A stretch of 44,909 bases of DNA from an uncultured Prevotellaceae bacterium (GCA_902792685.1 CADBAP010000022.1:1-44909); one strand, 5' to 3'; counted from the stretch's first letter, positions 31,560-39,960 are shown. Translations and numbers: made by a program. Notes: generated by a model from the letters alone, not told the origin.

Positions 31560-33158
31560 CTACACCTTTGTGTTTTTCAATACCTGTGTGATTCCCTGTT
31601 CACGATGACAGATATGCACCTCCACCCCATATTTCTCGTGGATGTGTTCTGCCAGATGTTGGGCACAATATACCGAACGGTGCTGACCACCTGTACAACC
31701 GAATGAGAACATCAGGGAGGTAAAGCCGCGCTGTATATAGCGTTCCACATGATGATCGGCCAACTGATAGACACTCTCCAGGAACGTCAGAATCTCACCA
31801 TCGTCTTCCAAAAAACGGATGACGGGTTCATCCAATCCCGTAATCTTCTTATACGGCTCATAGCGTCCAGGATTATGGGTGCTACGGCAGTCAAACACAT
31901 ATCCGCCACCATTCCCTGACTCATCCGCAGGGATTCCCTTGTGGTAGGAGAAACTGAACACGCGCACCACCAGTGGACCCTTCCCGTCGTATTTCGAGAA
32001 GGTAGCAGGACCGTCTTGCGGATGCGCCTCATAGATATCTTTCTCCACCGTTTTGTATCCGTCGCTGCGCACAACAGGTTGCTGCGGCTTGGGGGCAAAC
32101 TGTGGCAGTTCCGTCAGTCGTTGCAACACATCCATCAGATAGGGATAAGGCATATTCTCGTTTTCAGAGATGCCCGCTTCTCCGTTTCCACGGAAAAAGT
32201 CCAGCACCTCACGCAGATTCTGTATGGCAGGCGGTATGCTGTCAACGAAATGCTGTTTGTGTTCGAAATAACCTCTGAATCCGTATGCGCCCAACACCTG
32301 CAACGTGCGGAAGAGCACAAACAGCGCCAACTGGTTGGCGAAATGGTGCACGGGCGGCACCTCTGTATATTTCTTCAACTCGTCGTAGTATTCCTTAATC
32401 AGTTCGCGACGCAAACGGTGCGAGTATTTCGCGGAAGCCTGCCACAGGAACGAGGCCAAATCATAGTACAGCGGTCCCTTCCGACCTCCCTGAAAGTCGA
32501 TGAAGAATAGGTCGCCTCCCGTCTTTCCCCCATCAGGCGAAGCTTTCAACATCACGTTTCGTGCCTGGAAGTCGCGATAGAGGAAACAATCCATCTGCTC
32601 GGATGTAAGGTCTTTGGCCAACAGTCGGAAGTTGGCTTCCAGCTTCATCTCGTGAAAGTCCAGATCTGTAGCCTTCAGGAAACAGTATTTGAAATAATTC
32701 AGGTCAAACAACACATTATCGACATCAAACTCCGGCTGCGGATAGCAGTTTTTCCAGTCGAGTCCACGTGCTCCACGAAATTGGATATTGGGCAGTTCAC
32801 GAATGGTTCTGATCAGCAGCTGCTTCTCCTGCTGGTTGTAACGGCCACCCGCATCGCGTCCACCTTTCAGTGCGTCAAACAAGGAAACTGGTCCCAGGTC
32901 GGTTTGCAGATACCGCATCTCGTCATCGTCAACAGCCAAAATTTCTGGCACCGGCAACTGCCGTTGCGTGAAATGCTGGGCAAGATAGATAAACGCGTGG
33001 TTCTCATCACGACTCGTTCCCACGACACCAATGACGCTTTCTCCCTGAGGGTTGGTCAGTCTATAATACAATCGGTTACTGCCTGCGCCCGCAAGCTGTT
33101 CGATGGCTGCCGGCTCCTCACCACACCACCTTTTATATAATTGTTTCAGTTCGTGCAT
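31560..33158 (-). CDS. AmgK-like sugar kinase fused to RapZ C-terminal domain
   Basis: The 532-aa protein combines two domains. Residues about 1-330 form an aminoglycoside-phosphotransferase-like kinase with GSNRLYYRL in the nucleotide site, the catalytic loop YRDFQARNVML and the metal-binding FIDFQGGRKGPLYYDLAS, as in AmgK, which phosphorylates MurNAc/GlcNAc at the anomeric position. Residues about 395-530 are a RapZ C-terminal domain: VFSFSYHKGIP, VFDCRSTHNPGRY and FSFGCTGGQHRSVYCAQHLAEHI. In E. coli this RapZ part binds glucosamine 6-phosphate. No Walker A P-loop domain of RapZ is present. ATG at 33158 follows a TAATTTTG box (33183-33190). A role in amino-sugar recycling is inferred. Confidence 0.87.
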   Translation of the reverse strand: MHELKQLYKRWCGEEPAAIEQLAGAGSNRLYYRLTNPQGESVIGVVGTSRDENHAFIYLAQHFTQRQLPVPEILAVDDDEMRYLQTDLGPVSLFDALKGGRDAGGRYNQQEKQLLIRTIRELPNIQFRGARGLDWKNCYPQPEFDVDNVLFDLNYFKYCFLKATDLDFHEMKLEANFRLLAKDLTSEQMDCFLYRDFQARNVMLKASPDGGKTGGDLFFIDFQGGRKGPLYYDLASFLWQASAKYSHRLRRELIKEYYDELKKYTEVPPVHHFANQLALFVLFRTLQVLGAYGFRGYFEHKQHFVDSIPPAIQNLREVLDFFRGNGEAGISENENMPYPYLMDVLQRLTELPQFAPKPQQPVVRSDGYKTVEKDIYEAHPQDGPATFSKYDGKGPLVVRVFSFSYHKGIPADESGNGGGYVFDCRSTHNPGRYEPYKKITGLDEPVIRFLEDDGEILTFLESVYQLADHHVERYIQRGFTSLMFSFGCTGGQHRSVYCAQHLAEHIHEKYGVEVHICHREQGITQVLKNTKV

Positions 33159-33182
33159 GTTGTTTTGACTTCTATCACGCTG

Positions 33183-33190
33183 CAAAATTA
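33183..33190 (-). promoter_or_regulatory. -7 box of the kinase-RapZ fusion gene
   Basis: TAATTTTG on the minus strand, 24 nt before the ATG; a clear -33 TTTG is not seen. Confidence 0.45.
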
Positions 33191-33225
33191 AGCAAAAAAT
33201 CTCAATTACGAATGAATAGGTAAAT

Positions 33226-33257
33226 AAAAAAATCGGATGTCATCACGACGTCCGATT
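33226..33257 (-). terminator. Terminator of the candidate small RNA
   Basis: AATCGGATGTC pairs with GACGTCCGATT around ATCAC; on the minus strand seven T follow. Confidence 0.85.
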
Positions 33258-33344
33258 TCCAAAACAAACTACTTAAAAACTAATCTACTAAAACAAATCA
33301 AAAATATCAATCTTCGGTTGGTACAACGACCTTCCATCAGATTT
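33226..33344 (-). ncRNA. Candidate small RNA (about 119 nt) between groEL and the kinase-RapZ gene
   Basis: No annotated-size gene occupies 33191-33480. On the minus strand a good promoter (33351-33382) is followed by about 119 nt and a strong intrinsic terminator (11-bp stem AATCGGACGTC/GACATCCGATT with one G-U pair, then seven T). groEL has its own terminator upstream, so this is a separate transcription unit. It contains a 22-codon open frame (33269-33337, MEGRCTNRRLIFLICFSR...) that starts about 7 nt after the predicted start site, so a micro-protein mRNA is the alternative. Confidence 0.6.
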
Positions 33345-33350
33345 CAGTTG

Positions 33351-33382
33351 CAAAGATAGGGCCTTTTTTCATTCCCCACAAG
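33351..33382 (-). promoter_or_regulatory. Promoter of the candidate small RNA
   Basis: CTTG, a 20-nt spacer and TATCTTTG on the minus strand. Confidence 0.65.
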
Positions 33383-33425
33383 AGAAATCGTAAAAAAAAT
33401 ACATATTTAACTACATTTTTTCAAA

Positions 33426-33460
33426 AAAAAGGAGACATTCGTAACGAACATCTCCTTTTT
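33426..33460 (-). terminator. Terminator of groESL
   Basis: AAAAAGGAGA pairs with TCTCCTTTTT with an inner TTCG/CGAA, followed by a T tract on the minus strand, 20 bases after groEL. Confidence 0.85.
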
Positions 33461-33480
33461 GATATACAGACTTTACATTT

Positions 33481-35121
<1,641 letters not shown>

Positions 35122-35133
35122 TTATTTTTTATT

Positions 35134-35178
35134 CGTTATGTCGTCATGTCGATATGTCGATATGACGATATGTCGATT
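35134..35178. repeat. Short-period tandem repeat between groES and groEL (unit ATGTCGAT)
   Basis: About six degenerate ATATGTCG/ATGTCGTC/ATGACG units fill the intercistronic gap of the chaperonin operon. Confidence 0.8.
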
Positions 35179-35182
35179 TTAC

Positions 35183-35452
35183 TTATCCAATAACTGCGAG
35201 AACGTCGCTCTGACGCATGATCAGGTATTTCTCACCTTCAAACTCCAACTCTGTGCCGCTATATTTGCCGTAGAGCACTTCATCGCCAGCCTTCAGCACC
35301 ATTTCTTCGTCTTTGGTGCCGTTGCCAACAGCAACAACCTTACCGTGTAAGGGTTTCTCTTTAGCGGTATCAGGAATAATGATGCCGCCCACTTTCTCTT
35401 CTGCAGGTGCTGGAACTACCAACACGCGATCTGCTAATGGTTTAATGTTCAT
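35183..35452 (-). CDS. groS: Co-chaperonin GroES (10 kDa)
   Basis: The 89-aa lid of the GroEL chamber starts [19 protein letters not shown] and has the mobile loop [20 protein letters not shown] (about residues 18-37) and the conserved [13 protein letters not shown] and [14 protein letters not shown] at 35452 is the canonical start; the frame extends upstream without homology. A -7-like TACGTTTG lies at about 35510 on the minus strand, without a matching -33. Confidence 0.97.
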   Translation of the reverse strand: MNIKPLADRVLVVPAPAEEKVGGIIIPDTAKEKPLHGKVVAVGNGTKDEEMVLKAGDEVLYGKYSGTELEFEGEKYLIMRQSDVLAVIG

Positions 35453-35552
35453 TGTTGTATAAATTAAATTGTTGTATCGTTTGACCTTTCCATTGCGAAA
35501 ATCGTGCCAAACGTACAACATTTACCTTTACGTTGTCATATCTGCCAAATTG

Positions 35553-35846
35553 TCACGTCCAAAACTCCTTCTCCCCTGTCGCCTCCATCTCACCCTGACA
35601 CTTCGGACAGGTTCGCCGGTCCCAGATACGGATTTGATCGCTGCCACAGTTCAGGCACAGCCTCCCTACCTCGCTTCTGTAGGAAGGGGCTACATCAGCA
35701 ATGATGCCGCCGACCACAAGATTCTGGATCGTCTTGCAGTCGGGGCAACTCACTGAGGTAATCTGCTGACGGAAAAGGCCTCGCCCTTCATATACATCAG
35801 CCTCGTATCCACAGGCTTTACATCGGTATTTCAGTTTCCATGCCAT
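35553..35846 (-). CDS. Double zinc-ribbon protein (97 aa)
   Basis: The protein has four CxxC pairs (Cys9/12, 34/37, 64/67, 80/83), enough for two zinc ribbons, and no catalytic domain. Such ribbons bind nucleic acid or protein partners. Its ATG directly follows the stop of the upstream four-TM protein gene (no gap), placing it as the third gene of the first sigma module. It has no counterpart in the second module. Function is unknown. Confidence 0.8.
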   Translation of the reverse strand: MAWKLKYRCKACGYEADVYEGRGLFRQQITSVSCPDCKTIQNLVVGGIIADVAPSYRSEVGRLCLNCGSDQIRIWDRRTCPKCQGEMEATGEKEFWT

Positions 35847-36419
35847 CTACTCATGTATCTGATCTATGATGTCCTGTGCAGCATTCACGGCCTTGAAGTG
35901 ATAGTAGAGGCCGATGGCTCCACCAATGACGGCGCCGATGAGCAGGGGGAAGCACATCCACAGGGGGTTCACACCTTCTGGTGCATGCTTCCAGCCGAAA
36001 TCGTAGCAAGCCCAACCGATCCAGGGAATCAGGATGACCGGTGAAAAGAGCAGCCACTGGTTGTATTGCTTCTTGAACTTCGCCATCACGCGAGCCACCG
36101 TTGCAAAGTCGTCTGTCAGGAAGTTCAGGTCGTCAACGGGCTTGTGGATGTAATAGGTGGCAGCGGCGCAGAACAACATCATCAGACAGGTCACGATGCT
36201 GAAGGCCAGGCCCCATGCATGGGTGTAGAAGTTCAGGGGTGTCAGCAACAAGGCTATTACAACACAGGCATAGCACATCCGTTTGGTACTATTGATATTA
36301 CCCTTCTTCGCTTTCATCGTCTCACGCAACAGATGGTCGCTGACGATTTCCTGCTTATCCAATTGTTGTTTAAGGATGGCAAACTGATTGCGCATTTCCT
36401 CGAATTCCATATTTTCCAT
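35847..36419 (-). CDS. Four-TM protein partner of ECF sigma factor (module 1)
   Basis: The 190-aa protein has a soluble helical N-terminus (residues 1-45, with LKQQLDKQEIVSDHLLRETMKAK) followed by four predicted membrane segments (about 50-68, 70-92, 122-143 and 152-176). The layout and the N-terminal helix match the 202-aa protein at 38795-39403, which also follows an ECF sigma gene. An anti-sigma or sensor role is inferred from this repeated pairing; the sequence is not a recognised anti-sigma family such as FecR or a zinc-binding ZAS type. The gap to sigma contains two kinds of repeats. Confidence 0.75.
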   Translation of the reverse strand: MENMEFEEMRNQFAILKQQLDKQEIVSDHLLRETMKAKKGNINSTKRMCYACVVIALLLTPLNFYTHAWGLAFSIVTCLMMLFCAAATYYIHKPVDDLNFLTDDFATVARVMAKFKKQYNQWLLFSPVILIPWIGWACYDFGWKHAPEGVNPLWMCFPLLIGAVIGGAIGLYYHFKAVNAAQDIIDQIHE

Positions 36420-36457
36420 ATTCTTGTAATTTTTTGTTTTACATTTTTAATCGGTCA

Positions 36458-36487
36458 ATAACCTTTAACCATTAACCTTTAACCATT
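36458..36487. repeat. Short-period tandem repeat (CCTTTAACCATTAA unit)
   Basis: AACCTTTAACCATTAACCTTTAACCATT-type 7-bp alternating words lie between the sigma gene and its partner, next to palindromic copy 9. The words are given here only as the units AACCTTT and AACCATT. Confidence 0.75.
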
Positions 36488-36522
36488 CCCCTCCCTAGGG
36501 AGGGGTCGGGGGTGGGTCTCCT
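36487..36522. repeat. GC-rich palindromic element, copy 9
   Basis: CCCCTCCCTAGGGAGGGG is a perfect 9-bp inverted repeat without a loop, with the one-sided flank GGGGGTGGGTCTCC. It begins exactly after the sigma gene's stop. Confidence 0.8.
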
Positions 36523-36992
36523 CACCCTTTCTTCAGGTTCTCCTTGATACGGAAGAGCTTTACCCCAACGTTCTGAGCAGAGATTCCCATCACGGCACCA
36601 ATCTCGTCGTAGCTCATGCCCTCCAGCCACATCATCACCAAGGCTCTGTCGACCAAACCAAGTTTTCCGATGCGCTGATGGAGCATTCTGACCTGCGTAC
36701 TGTTGGTGTCGTTGTCCTGGAAGAAGTTCACATCCATCGTCAGAGGCACTTTCTTCACCTCCTTCTTTTTCTTGCGCTCTTGCAGAAGACATGTGTTCAG
36801 GGCTACACGATAGATCCACGTGCTGATCTTACTTTCTTCGCGAAAACCACCGATGCCTTTCCACATGTTGATCAGCGTCTCCTGAAAGAGGTCGTTCACT
36901 TCCTCTTCGTCCTTTGAGAACATATAGCACACGGTATAGATGGTGCCCTTGTGCTCTCGTACCAGTTGGGTAAAAAACTCTTCTTGTTTCAT
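36522..36992 (-). CDS. ECF-type RNA polymerase sigma factor (module 1)
   Basis: The 156-aa sigma-70 family factor has region 2 (CYMFSKDEEEVNDLFQETLINMWKG, about residues 22-46, and KISTWIYRVALNTCL, about 56-70) and region 4 with a helix-turn-helix (SYDEIGAVMGISAQNVGVKLFRIKENL, about 127-153). It lacks region 3 and region 1, as ECF factors do. It recruits RNA polymerase to a specific set of promoters. The paralogue at 39415-39906 has the same ending ISxxNVGVKLxRIxExLK. ATG at 36992 is preferred. Upstream it shares TGTAATT-N14-TGCATCTAA with the paralogue. Confidence 0.92.
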   Translation of the reverse strand: MKQEEFFTQLVREHKGTIYTVCYMFSKDEEEVNDLFQETLINMWKGIGGFREESKISTWIYRVALNTCLLQERKKKKEVKKVPLTMDVNFFQDNDTNSTQVRMLHQRIGKLGLVDRALVMMWLEGMSYDEIGAVMGISAQNVGVKLFRIKENLKKG

Positions 36993-37015
36993 CTTTTTTG
37001 TTTGTCGTTTACACC

Positions 37016-37045
37016 TTAGATGCAAAACGCTATCTGAAAATTACA
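37016..37045 (-). promoter_or_regulatory. Shared upstream motif of sigma module 1
   Basis: TGTAATT, 14 nt and TGCATCTAA on the minus strand, 23 nt before the ATG, matching the motif before the second sigma gene. Confidence 0.5.
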
Positions 37046-37071
37046 AGATCATTATTTTTTTTCATGGAACA

Positions 37072-37416
37072 TTAGTCCATCACTTCAATATAGAAACTAA
37101 ACGGACGGAAACCGTCATTGCAGCTGATCATCGCACTCATCGGATTCTTCATCCAACCGTTGCTGTACTGAACCGTTCCGTCGGGAGCCGTTTGTTGGTC
37201 TGCAAAGAAATGGCCTTCGCCTCTGGCCAGCGACTCCACAAATTCGCGCATCGACGACCAGGCAGAAGGACACATACCTTCTGGGCACTGTCCGTCAACA
37301 GATATCCACTCCTGTCCCACTCGCACCTCACAAGCATGCTCGATCGGGTTCTCGTATTTCGCCATCAAGTCAGGATATACCGTCTGGCGAACCGCTGTAA
37401 TTCTCACCTTATTCAT
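37072..37416 (-). CDS. TIGR04076-like family protein
   Basis: The 114-aa protein starts MNKVRITAVRQTVYPDLMAKY and has EVRVGQEWISVDGQCPEGMCPSAWSSMREFVESLARGE (read in parts), the Cys-Pro-x-Gly-x-Cys-x-x-Ala-Trp core typical of the small TIGR04076 family. Its function is unknown; the two Cys could bind metal. It stands alone between the two sigma modules. Confidence 0.75.
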   Translation of the reverse strand: MNKVRITAVRQTVYPDLMAKYENPIEHACEVRVGQEWISVDGQCPEGMCPSAWSSMREFVESLARGEGHFFADQQTAPDGTVQYSNGWMKNPMSAMISCNDGFRPFSFYIEVMD

Positions 37417-37440
37417 ATTATATATACAATTATTTTTCTA

Positions 37441-37478
37441 GCCCCTTGCCCCCAGCCCCTTGCTCCTTGCTCCTTTCA
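37441..37478. repeat. Short-period repeat (CCCCTTGC/CTCCTTGC unit)
   Basis: GCCCCTTGCCCCCAGCCCCTTG and following CTCCTTGCTCC words match the tract at 7361-7393. Confidence 0.65.
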
Positions 37479-37548
37479 CCATGCAAATATAGTAATAATC
37501 ATTGAAATATCATCAACAAGCAACTTTTTTCCGTTATTTTCACAAAAC

Positions 37549-37581
37549 AACAGCAGCTACAACGTCGTTGCAGCTGCTGTT
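37549..37581 (-). terminator. Terminator of the 30-aa peptide unit
   Basis: AACAGCAGCT-A-CAAC pairs with GTTG-C-AGCTGCTGTT, then TGTTTTG on the minus strand. Confidence 0.65.
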
Positions 37582-37626
37582 TCATACAAATGATAAGCGT
37601 AATTTCTTTTCTCTAAACAATCTTTT

Positions 37627-37719
37627 TTATTTCTCAATTTTATTTGCTTTCTTGCAAATATACACAGCCTGAGCTGCAGCAAAGACCTCTACGGCCAGTG
37701 AAAACATTGTTAACATCAT
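37627..37719 (-). CDS. Small 30-aa membrane peptide
   Basis: ATG ATG at 37719 follows the purine-rich AGGAAAAAG; the peptide is MMLTMFSLAVEVFAAAQAVY then ICKKANKIEK: one hydrophobic segment and a basic tail. Its own promoter (37778-37807, GTTG-N19-TACCTTTG) and a downstream hairpin frame a monocistronic unit of about 230 nt. Size and layout resemble small membrane regulators or type I toxin peptides. No antisense RNA promoter was identified. The frame remains open upstream to 37818, but that part contains the leader. Confidence 0.5.
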   Translation of the reverse strand: MMLTMFSLAVEVFAAAQAVYICKKANKIEK

Positions 37720-37777
37720 AATCTTTTTCCTTTCTCTACTTTTAAATGTTATCCTAATCTTTTTCCTTAAAACGCTG

Positions 37778-37807
37778 CAAAGGTATATCCATTCTGCGAT
37801 GCTCCAA
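37778..37807 (-). promoter_or_regulatory. Promoter of the 30-aa peptide gene
   Basis: GTTG, 19 nt and TACCTTTG on the minus strand, with a leader of about 50 nt. Confidence 0.6.
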
Positions 37808-37899
37808 CCTTTTTCCATCTGTTTTTTACGAAAGGCCCCGTTTTATTGACCGAAATCAAATATACCTTTACAAGGTGAAAAATTATAATCGAGGATCTT

Positions 37900-37930
37900 T
37901 TTGATTTTAAAATACAATTCCTTATCTTTG
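37900..37930 (+). promoter_or_regulatory. Promoter of the truncated secreted-protein gene
   Basis: TTTG (37900-37903), a 19-nt spacer and TATCTTTG (37923-37930) match the consensus well. Confidence 0.7.
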
Positions 37931-37956
37931 CGCCAAAATTAGACTAAAAACTTGAT

Positions 37957-38091
37957 ATGAGAAAATTAAGCACCTTATTTTTATGTATATGGTGGCTAAT
38001 CTCGTGTTTATCAAAAAACAGTGCCTACCCTGCTGACGATGATAGCCCACTGATTACATCCTGCAGACATTGCAGGAACTTGGCAGCATGA
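37957..38091 (+). pseudogene. Truncated 5' end of a secreted-protein gene
   Basis: ATG at 37957 opens a 44-codon frame with a typical signal sequence (MRKLSTLFLCIWWLIS, possible lipobox LISC) and PADDDSPL, then it runs into sequence antisense to the CAT-like gene and stops. The promoter is intact, the rest of the gene is missing. The junction lies near 38025-38045, so the 3' end of the CAT-like gene (tail GLSSSAG) was probably created by the same event. Confidence 0.6.
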
Positions 38092-38657
38092 CCGCCATCC
38101 ATCTGGACGTGATGAAACTGGATGCATACAGGCAGCGTGGTCTTGAACAGGTGTTTGCGATACCTGCCCCAACAGATAAACGGATTGGTAAAGATGCCCG
38201 TATATTGGTTGACGATGCAGTCGAGTTCTGTTTGTATGATGGCCGACGTGCCGATGACGGCACAGTCGTCGAGTGCGAGATTGCGGCATTCGTTTGCCAC
38301 CTGAGCCGTCAGCGACTGGTAGTCATGATTGAACTGCTGCAAATCCTCCGAGAAAGGAATATCGCAGTTGCTAATGCCTCCCTGACAATTGTCCACAATC
38401 ACATTGAGACCAAGCTTGTCGTAGCGGAACAGCTTGGTTTTTTCGAGCAGCACATGAAACTCGTCGATGCTGTCGGCAGCCTTGCCGATGCACCAGCACA
38501 ACAGCGTATTGAACTTCACGCCTGTACGCTTGCTCACCTTCACCAGACGGCTTACATCCAGTGTCTTCACAAACGTCACCATCGGCATCGGCGATGACAT
38601 CCACATACGGTATGCCTCCGCACGACTGCTCTCCTGAGGTATGATTTCTGTTTTCAT
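38025..38657 (-). CDS. Chloramphenicol acetyltransferase-family protein
   Basis: The 210-aa protein has the CAT fold and the catalytic motif HHVQMDGGHAAKF (the HHxxxDG motif, about residues 184-190), preceded by TLPVCIQF. The N-terminal SRAEAYRMWMSSPMPMV and KFNTLLCWCIGKAAD stretches are also typical. Many Bacteroidales CAT-like proteins lack proven drug resistance, so an acetyltransferase of unknown acceptor is the safe call. ATG at 38657 is chosen; earlier in-frame ATGs exist up to 38726. A perfect 14-bp inverted repeat (38718-38748) sits at the expected transcription start. The 3' end appears rearranged. Confidence 0.85.
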   Translation of the reverse strand: MKTEIIPQESSRAEAYRMWMSSPMPMVTFVKTLDVSRLVKVSKRTGVKFNTLLCWCIGKAADSIDEFHVLLEKTKLFRYDKLGLNVIVDNCQGGISNCDIPFSEDLQQFNHDYQSLTAQVANECRNLALDDCAVIGTSAIIQTELDCIVNQYTGIFTNPFICWGRYRKHLFKTTLPVCIQFHHVQMDGGHAAKFLQCLQDVISGLSSSAG

Positions 38658-38717
38658 TGCTTGTTCTGTTGATATTTTTCCGTTGATTCGTTTCTGCAAT
38701 ATGCCCATAAAACAACA

Positions 38718-38748
38718 TTGCAGCATCCGTCAACGACGGATGCTGCAA
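38718..38748 (-). promoter_or_regulatory. Perfect 14-bp inverted repeat overlapping the promoter of the CAT-like gene
   Basis: TTGCAGCATCCGTC and its exact complement are separated by 3 nt. One arm overlaps the TATATTTG -7 box (38746-38753), so it lies at +1 as an operator or leader hairpin. Confidence 0.65.
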
Positions 38749-38794
38749 ATATACAAATTTCTTTTCAACTAATTATGAATATGATTAAAAAAAC

Positions 38795-39403
38795 TTATTC
38801 TTCAAAATCTTTTAGCTCCTCCAGACCCCGTTCAACCTCACGCATCTGCTGGGCTTGACGGCGAAGTTGCCACTTGGCAATGACGAGTCCCAGACCTAAG
38901 GTGAGCACAGAGAGTCCGAGAGGGAGTATGAGACGTGTGCCCAATTCGTAGCCGGCTTCTTTGTTGAATCCGAGTTCCAGGATGTAGAAGGCAACCATCG
39001 CCAGGCATACACCAGCAATTATCCAGATTTTTTCGTGGTGGCACACCTTCTTGTATTGGAGTACGAGACTGCTCAGCTCATTACACTTCTTGCCGCCCAA
39101 GTCGAATCTCGACAACAGCGAGAGCTTCCATATCTGTGGGATCAGTCCGATTACCATCATACCTTCCACGATGGCGAAAGAGAGCGGACGAATGGGCGTG
39201 TTCATATAGACATAAGGGAACACCACACAGATAATCAGCGTACAGACAACGAGGTTGTAGATATTATGTCCCATAATGCCGTCGAAGGCCGTTTTGGTTT
39301 TCTGCGAAACCATTTCCTTCACCATACGCATATTCACTATTTCTGTTTCTGCCAGACGCTTATCGAGAGCGTTCCAACTGGTTTTCAAATCGTCAAGTTC
39401 CAT
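38795..39403 (-). CDS. Four-TM protein partner of ECF sigma factor (module 2)
   Basis: The 202-aa protein has an N-terminal soluble helix (MELDDLKTSWNALDKRLAET, EIVNMRMVKEMVSQK) and four predicted membrane segments (about 48-68, 74-94, 126-146 and 157-177), then a charged C-terminal helix (RRQAQQMREVERGLEELKDF). It starts 11 nt after the sigma stop. The layout is the same as that of the 190-aa protein of module 1. A role in controlling the sigma factor is inferred. Confidence 0.75.
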   Translation of the reverse strand: MELDDLKTSWNALDKRLAETEIVNMRMVKEMVSQKTKTAFDGIMGHNIYNLVVCTLIICVVFPYVYMNTPIRPLSFAIVEGMMVIGLIPQIWKLSLLSRFDLGGKKCNELSSLVLQYKKVCHHEKIWIIAGVCLAMVAFYILELGFNKEAGYELGTRLILPLGLSVLTLGLGLVIAKWQLRRQAQQMREVERGLEELKDFEE

Positions 39404-39414
39404 GATTCAATGTT

Positions 39415-39906
39415 TTAACTATTAGACATTCTTTTTAATTTCTCTCTGATACGATTGAGTTTCACACCGACGTTTACCTTAGAGATACCGAGAATATCGG
39501 CCATTTCCTGATAGTTACGTTCTTCGAGCCAGAGGAGAATCAGCGCGCGTTCCAATTTTCCGAGTTGGTTGATGAGCGTATAGAGTTCCTTGAGCCTCGC
39601 CTCCGTTTCCTCATCCGTCACCAGGCACCCCGCTATTTGTGTCGTCATCGGGACTGTCTGCAGACGGGTGTTGGAGCGACGCAGGAAGGTGATACAAGTG
39701 TTCATGGCGATACGATATACCCAGGTATTGAAGGTGCTGTCGCCCCGATATTTGGGAAACCCCTTCCACAGGTTCAGCACCGTTTCCTGAAACAGATCGT
39801 TCAGGTCGTCTTGATCGTTCGCATACATGTAGCACACCTTATAGATAGTACGTTTCTGCTCCTCGATCATGCTCAGGAATTCTTTCTCTAATTCTTTTGT
39901 TTCCAT
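39415..39906 (-). CDS. ECF-type RNA polymerase sigma factor (module 2)
   Basis: The 163-aa factor has region 2 (CYMYANDQDDLNDLFQETVLNLWKG, about residues 25-49, and TFNTWVYRIAMNTCI, about 58-72) and region 4 (NYQEMADILGISKVNVGVKLNRIREKL, about 130-156). It is clearly related to the module 1 factor (for example NDLFQET, W(I/V)YR(I/V)A(M/L)NTC, NVGVKL). ATG at 39906 (METKELEKEF) is preferred over an upstream in-frame start at 40026. The motif TGTAATT-N13-TGCGACTAA lies 25 nt upstream. A second possible -7 box, TATCTTTG (40024-40031, minus), lies further up. Confidence 0.92.
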   Translation of the reverse strand: METKELEKEFLSMIEEQKRTIYKVCYMYANDQDDLNDLFQETVLNLWKGFPKYRGDSTFNTWVYRIAMNTCITFLRRSNTRLQTVPMTTQIAGCLVTDEETEARLKELYTLINQLGKLERALILLWLEERNYQEMADILGISKVNVGVKLNRIREKLKRMSNS

Positions 39907-39931
39907 CGTTTTAACTCTTTCGTTTGACCTA

Positions 39932-39960
39932 TTAGTCGCAGAAAAAGTGAAATAATTACA
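39932..39960 (-). promoter_or_regulatory. Shared upstream motif of sigma module 2
   Basis: TGTAATT, 13 nt and TGCGACTAA on the minus strand; the following AGGTCAAACGA also resembles AGGTGTAAACGA of module 1. Confidence 0.5.

Noticed and set aside
35134-35178. CRISPR-like array between groES and groEL
   Set aside because: Units are about 8 bp and contiguous, without spacers and without cas genes.
35453-35520. CIRCE/HrcA operator before groES
   Set aside because: No TTAGCACTC-N9-GAGTGCTAA-type repeat could be found.
38025-38657. Chloramphenicol resistance gene
   Set aside because: The fold and motif are present, but many Bacteroidales homologues are not shown to act on the drug and the 3' end is altered, so only a family-level call is made.
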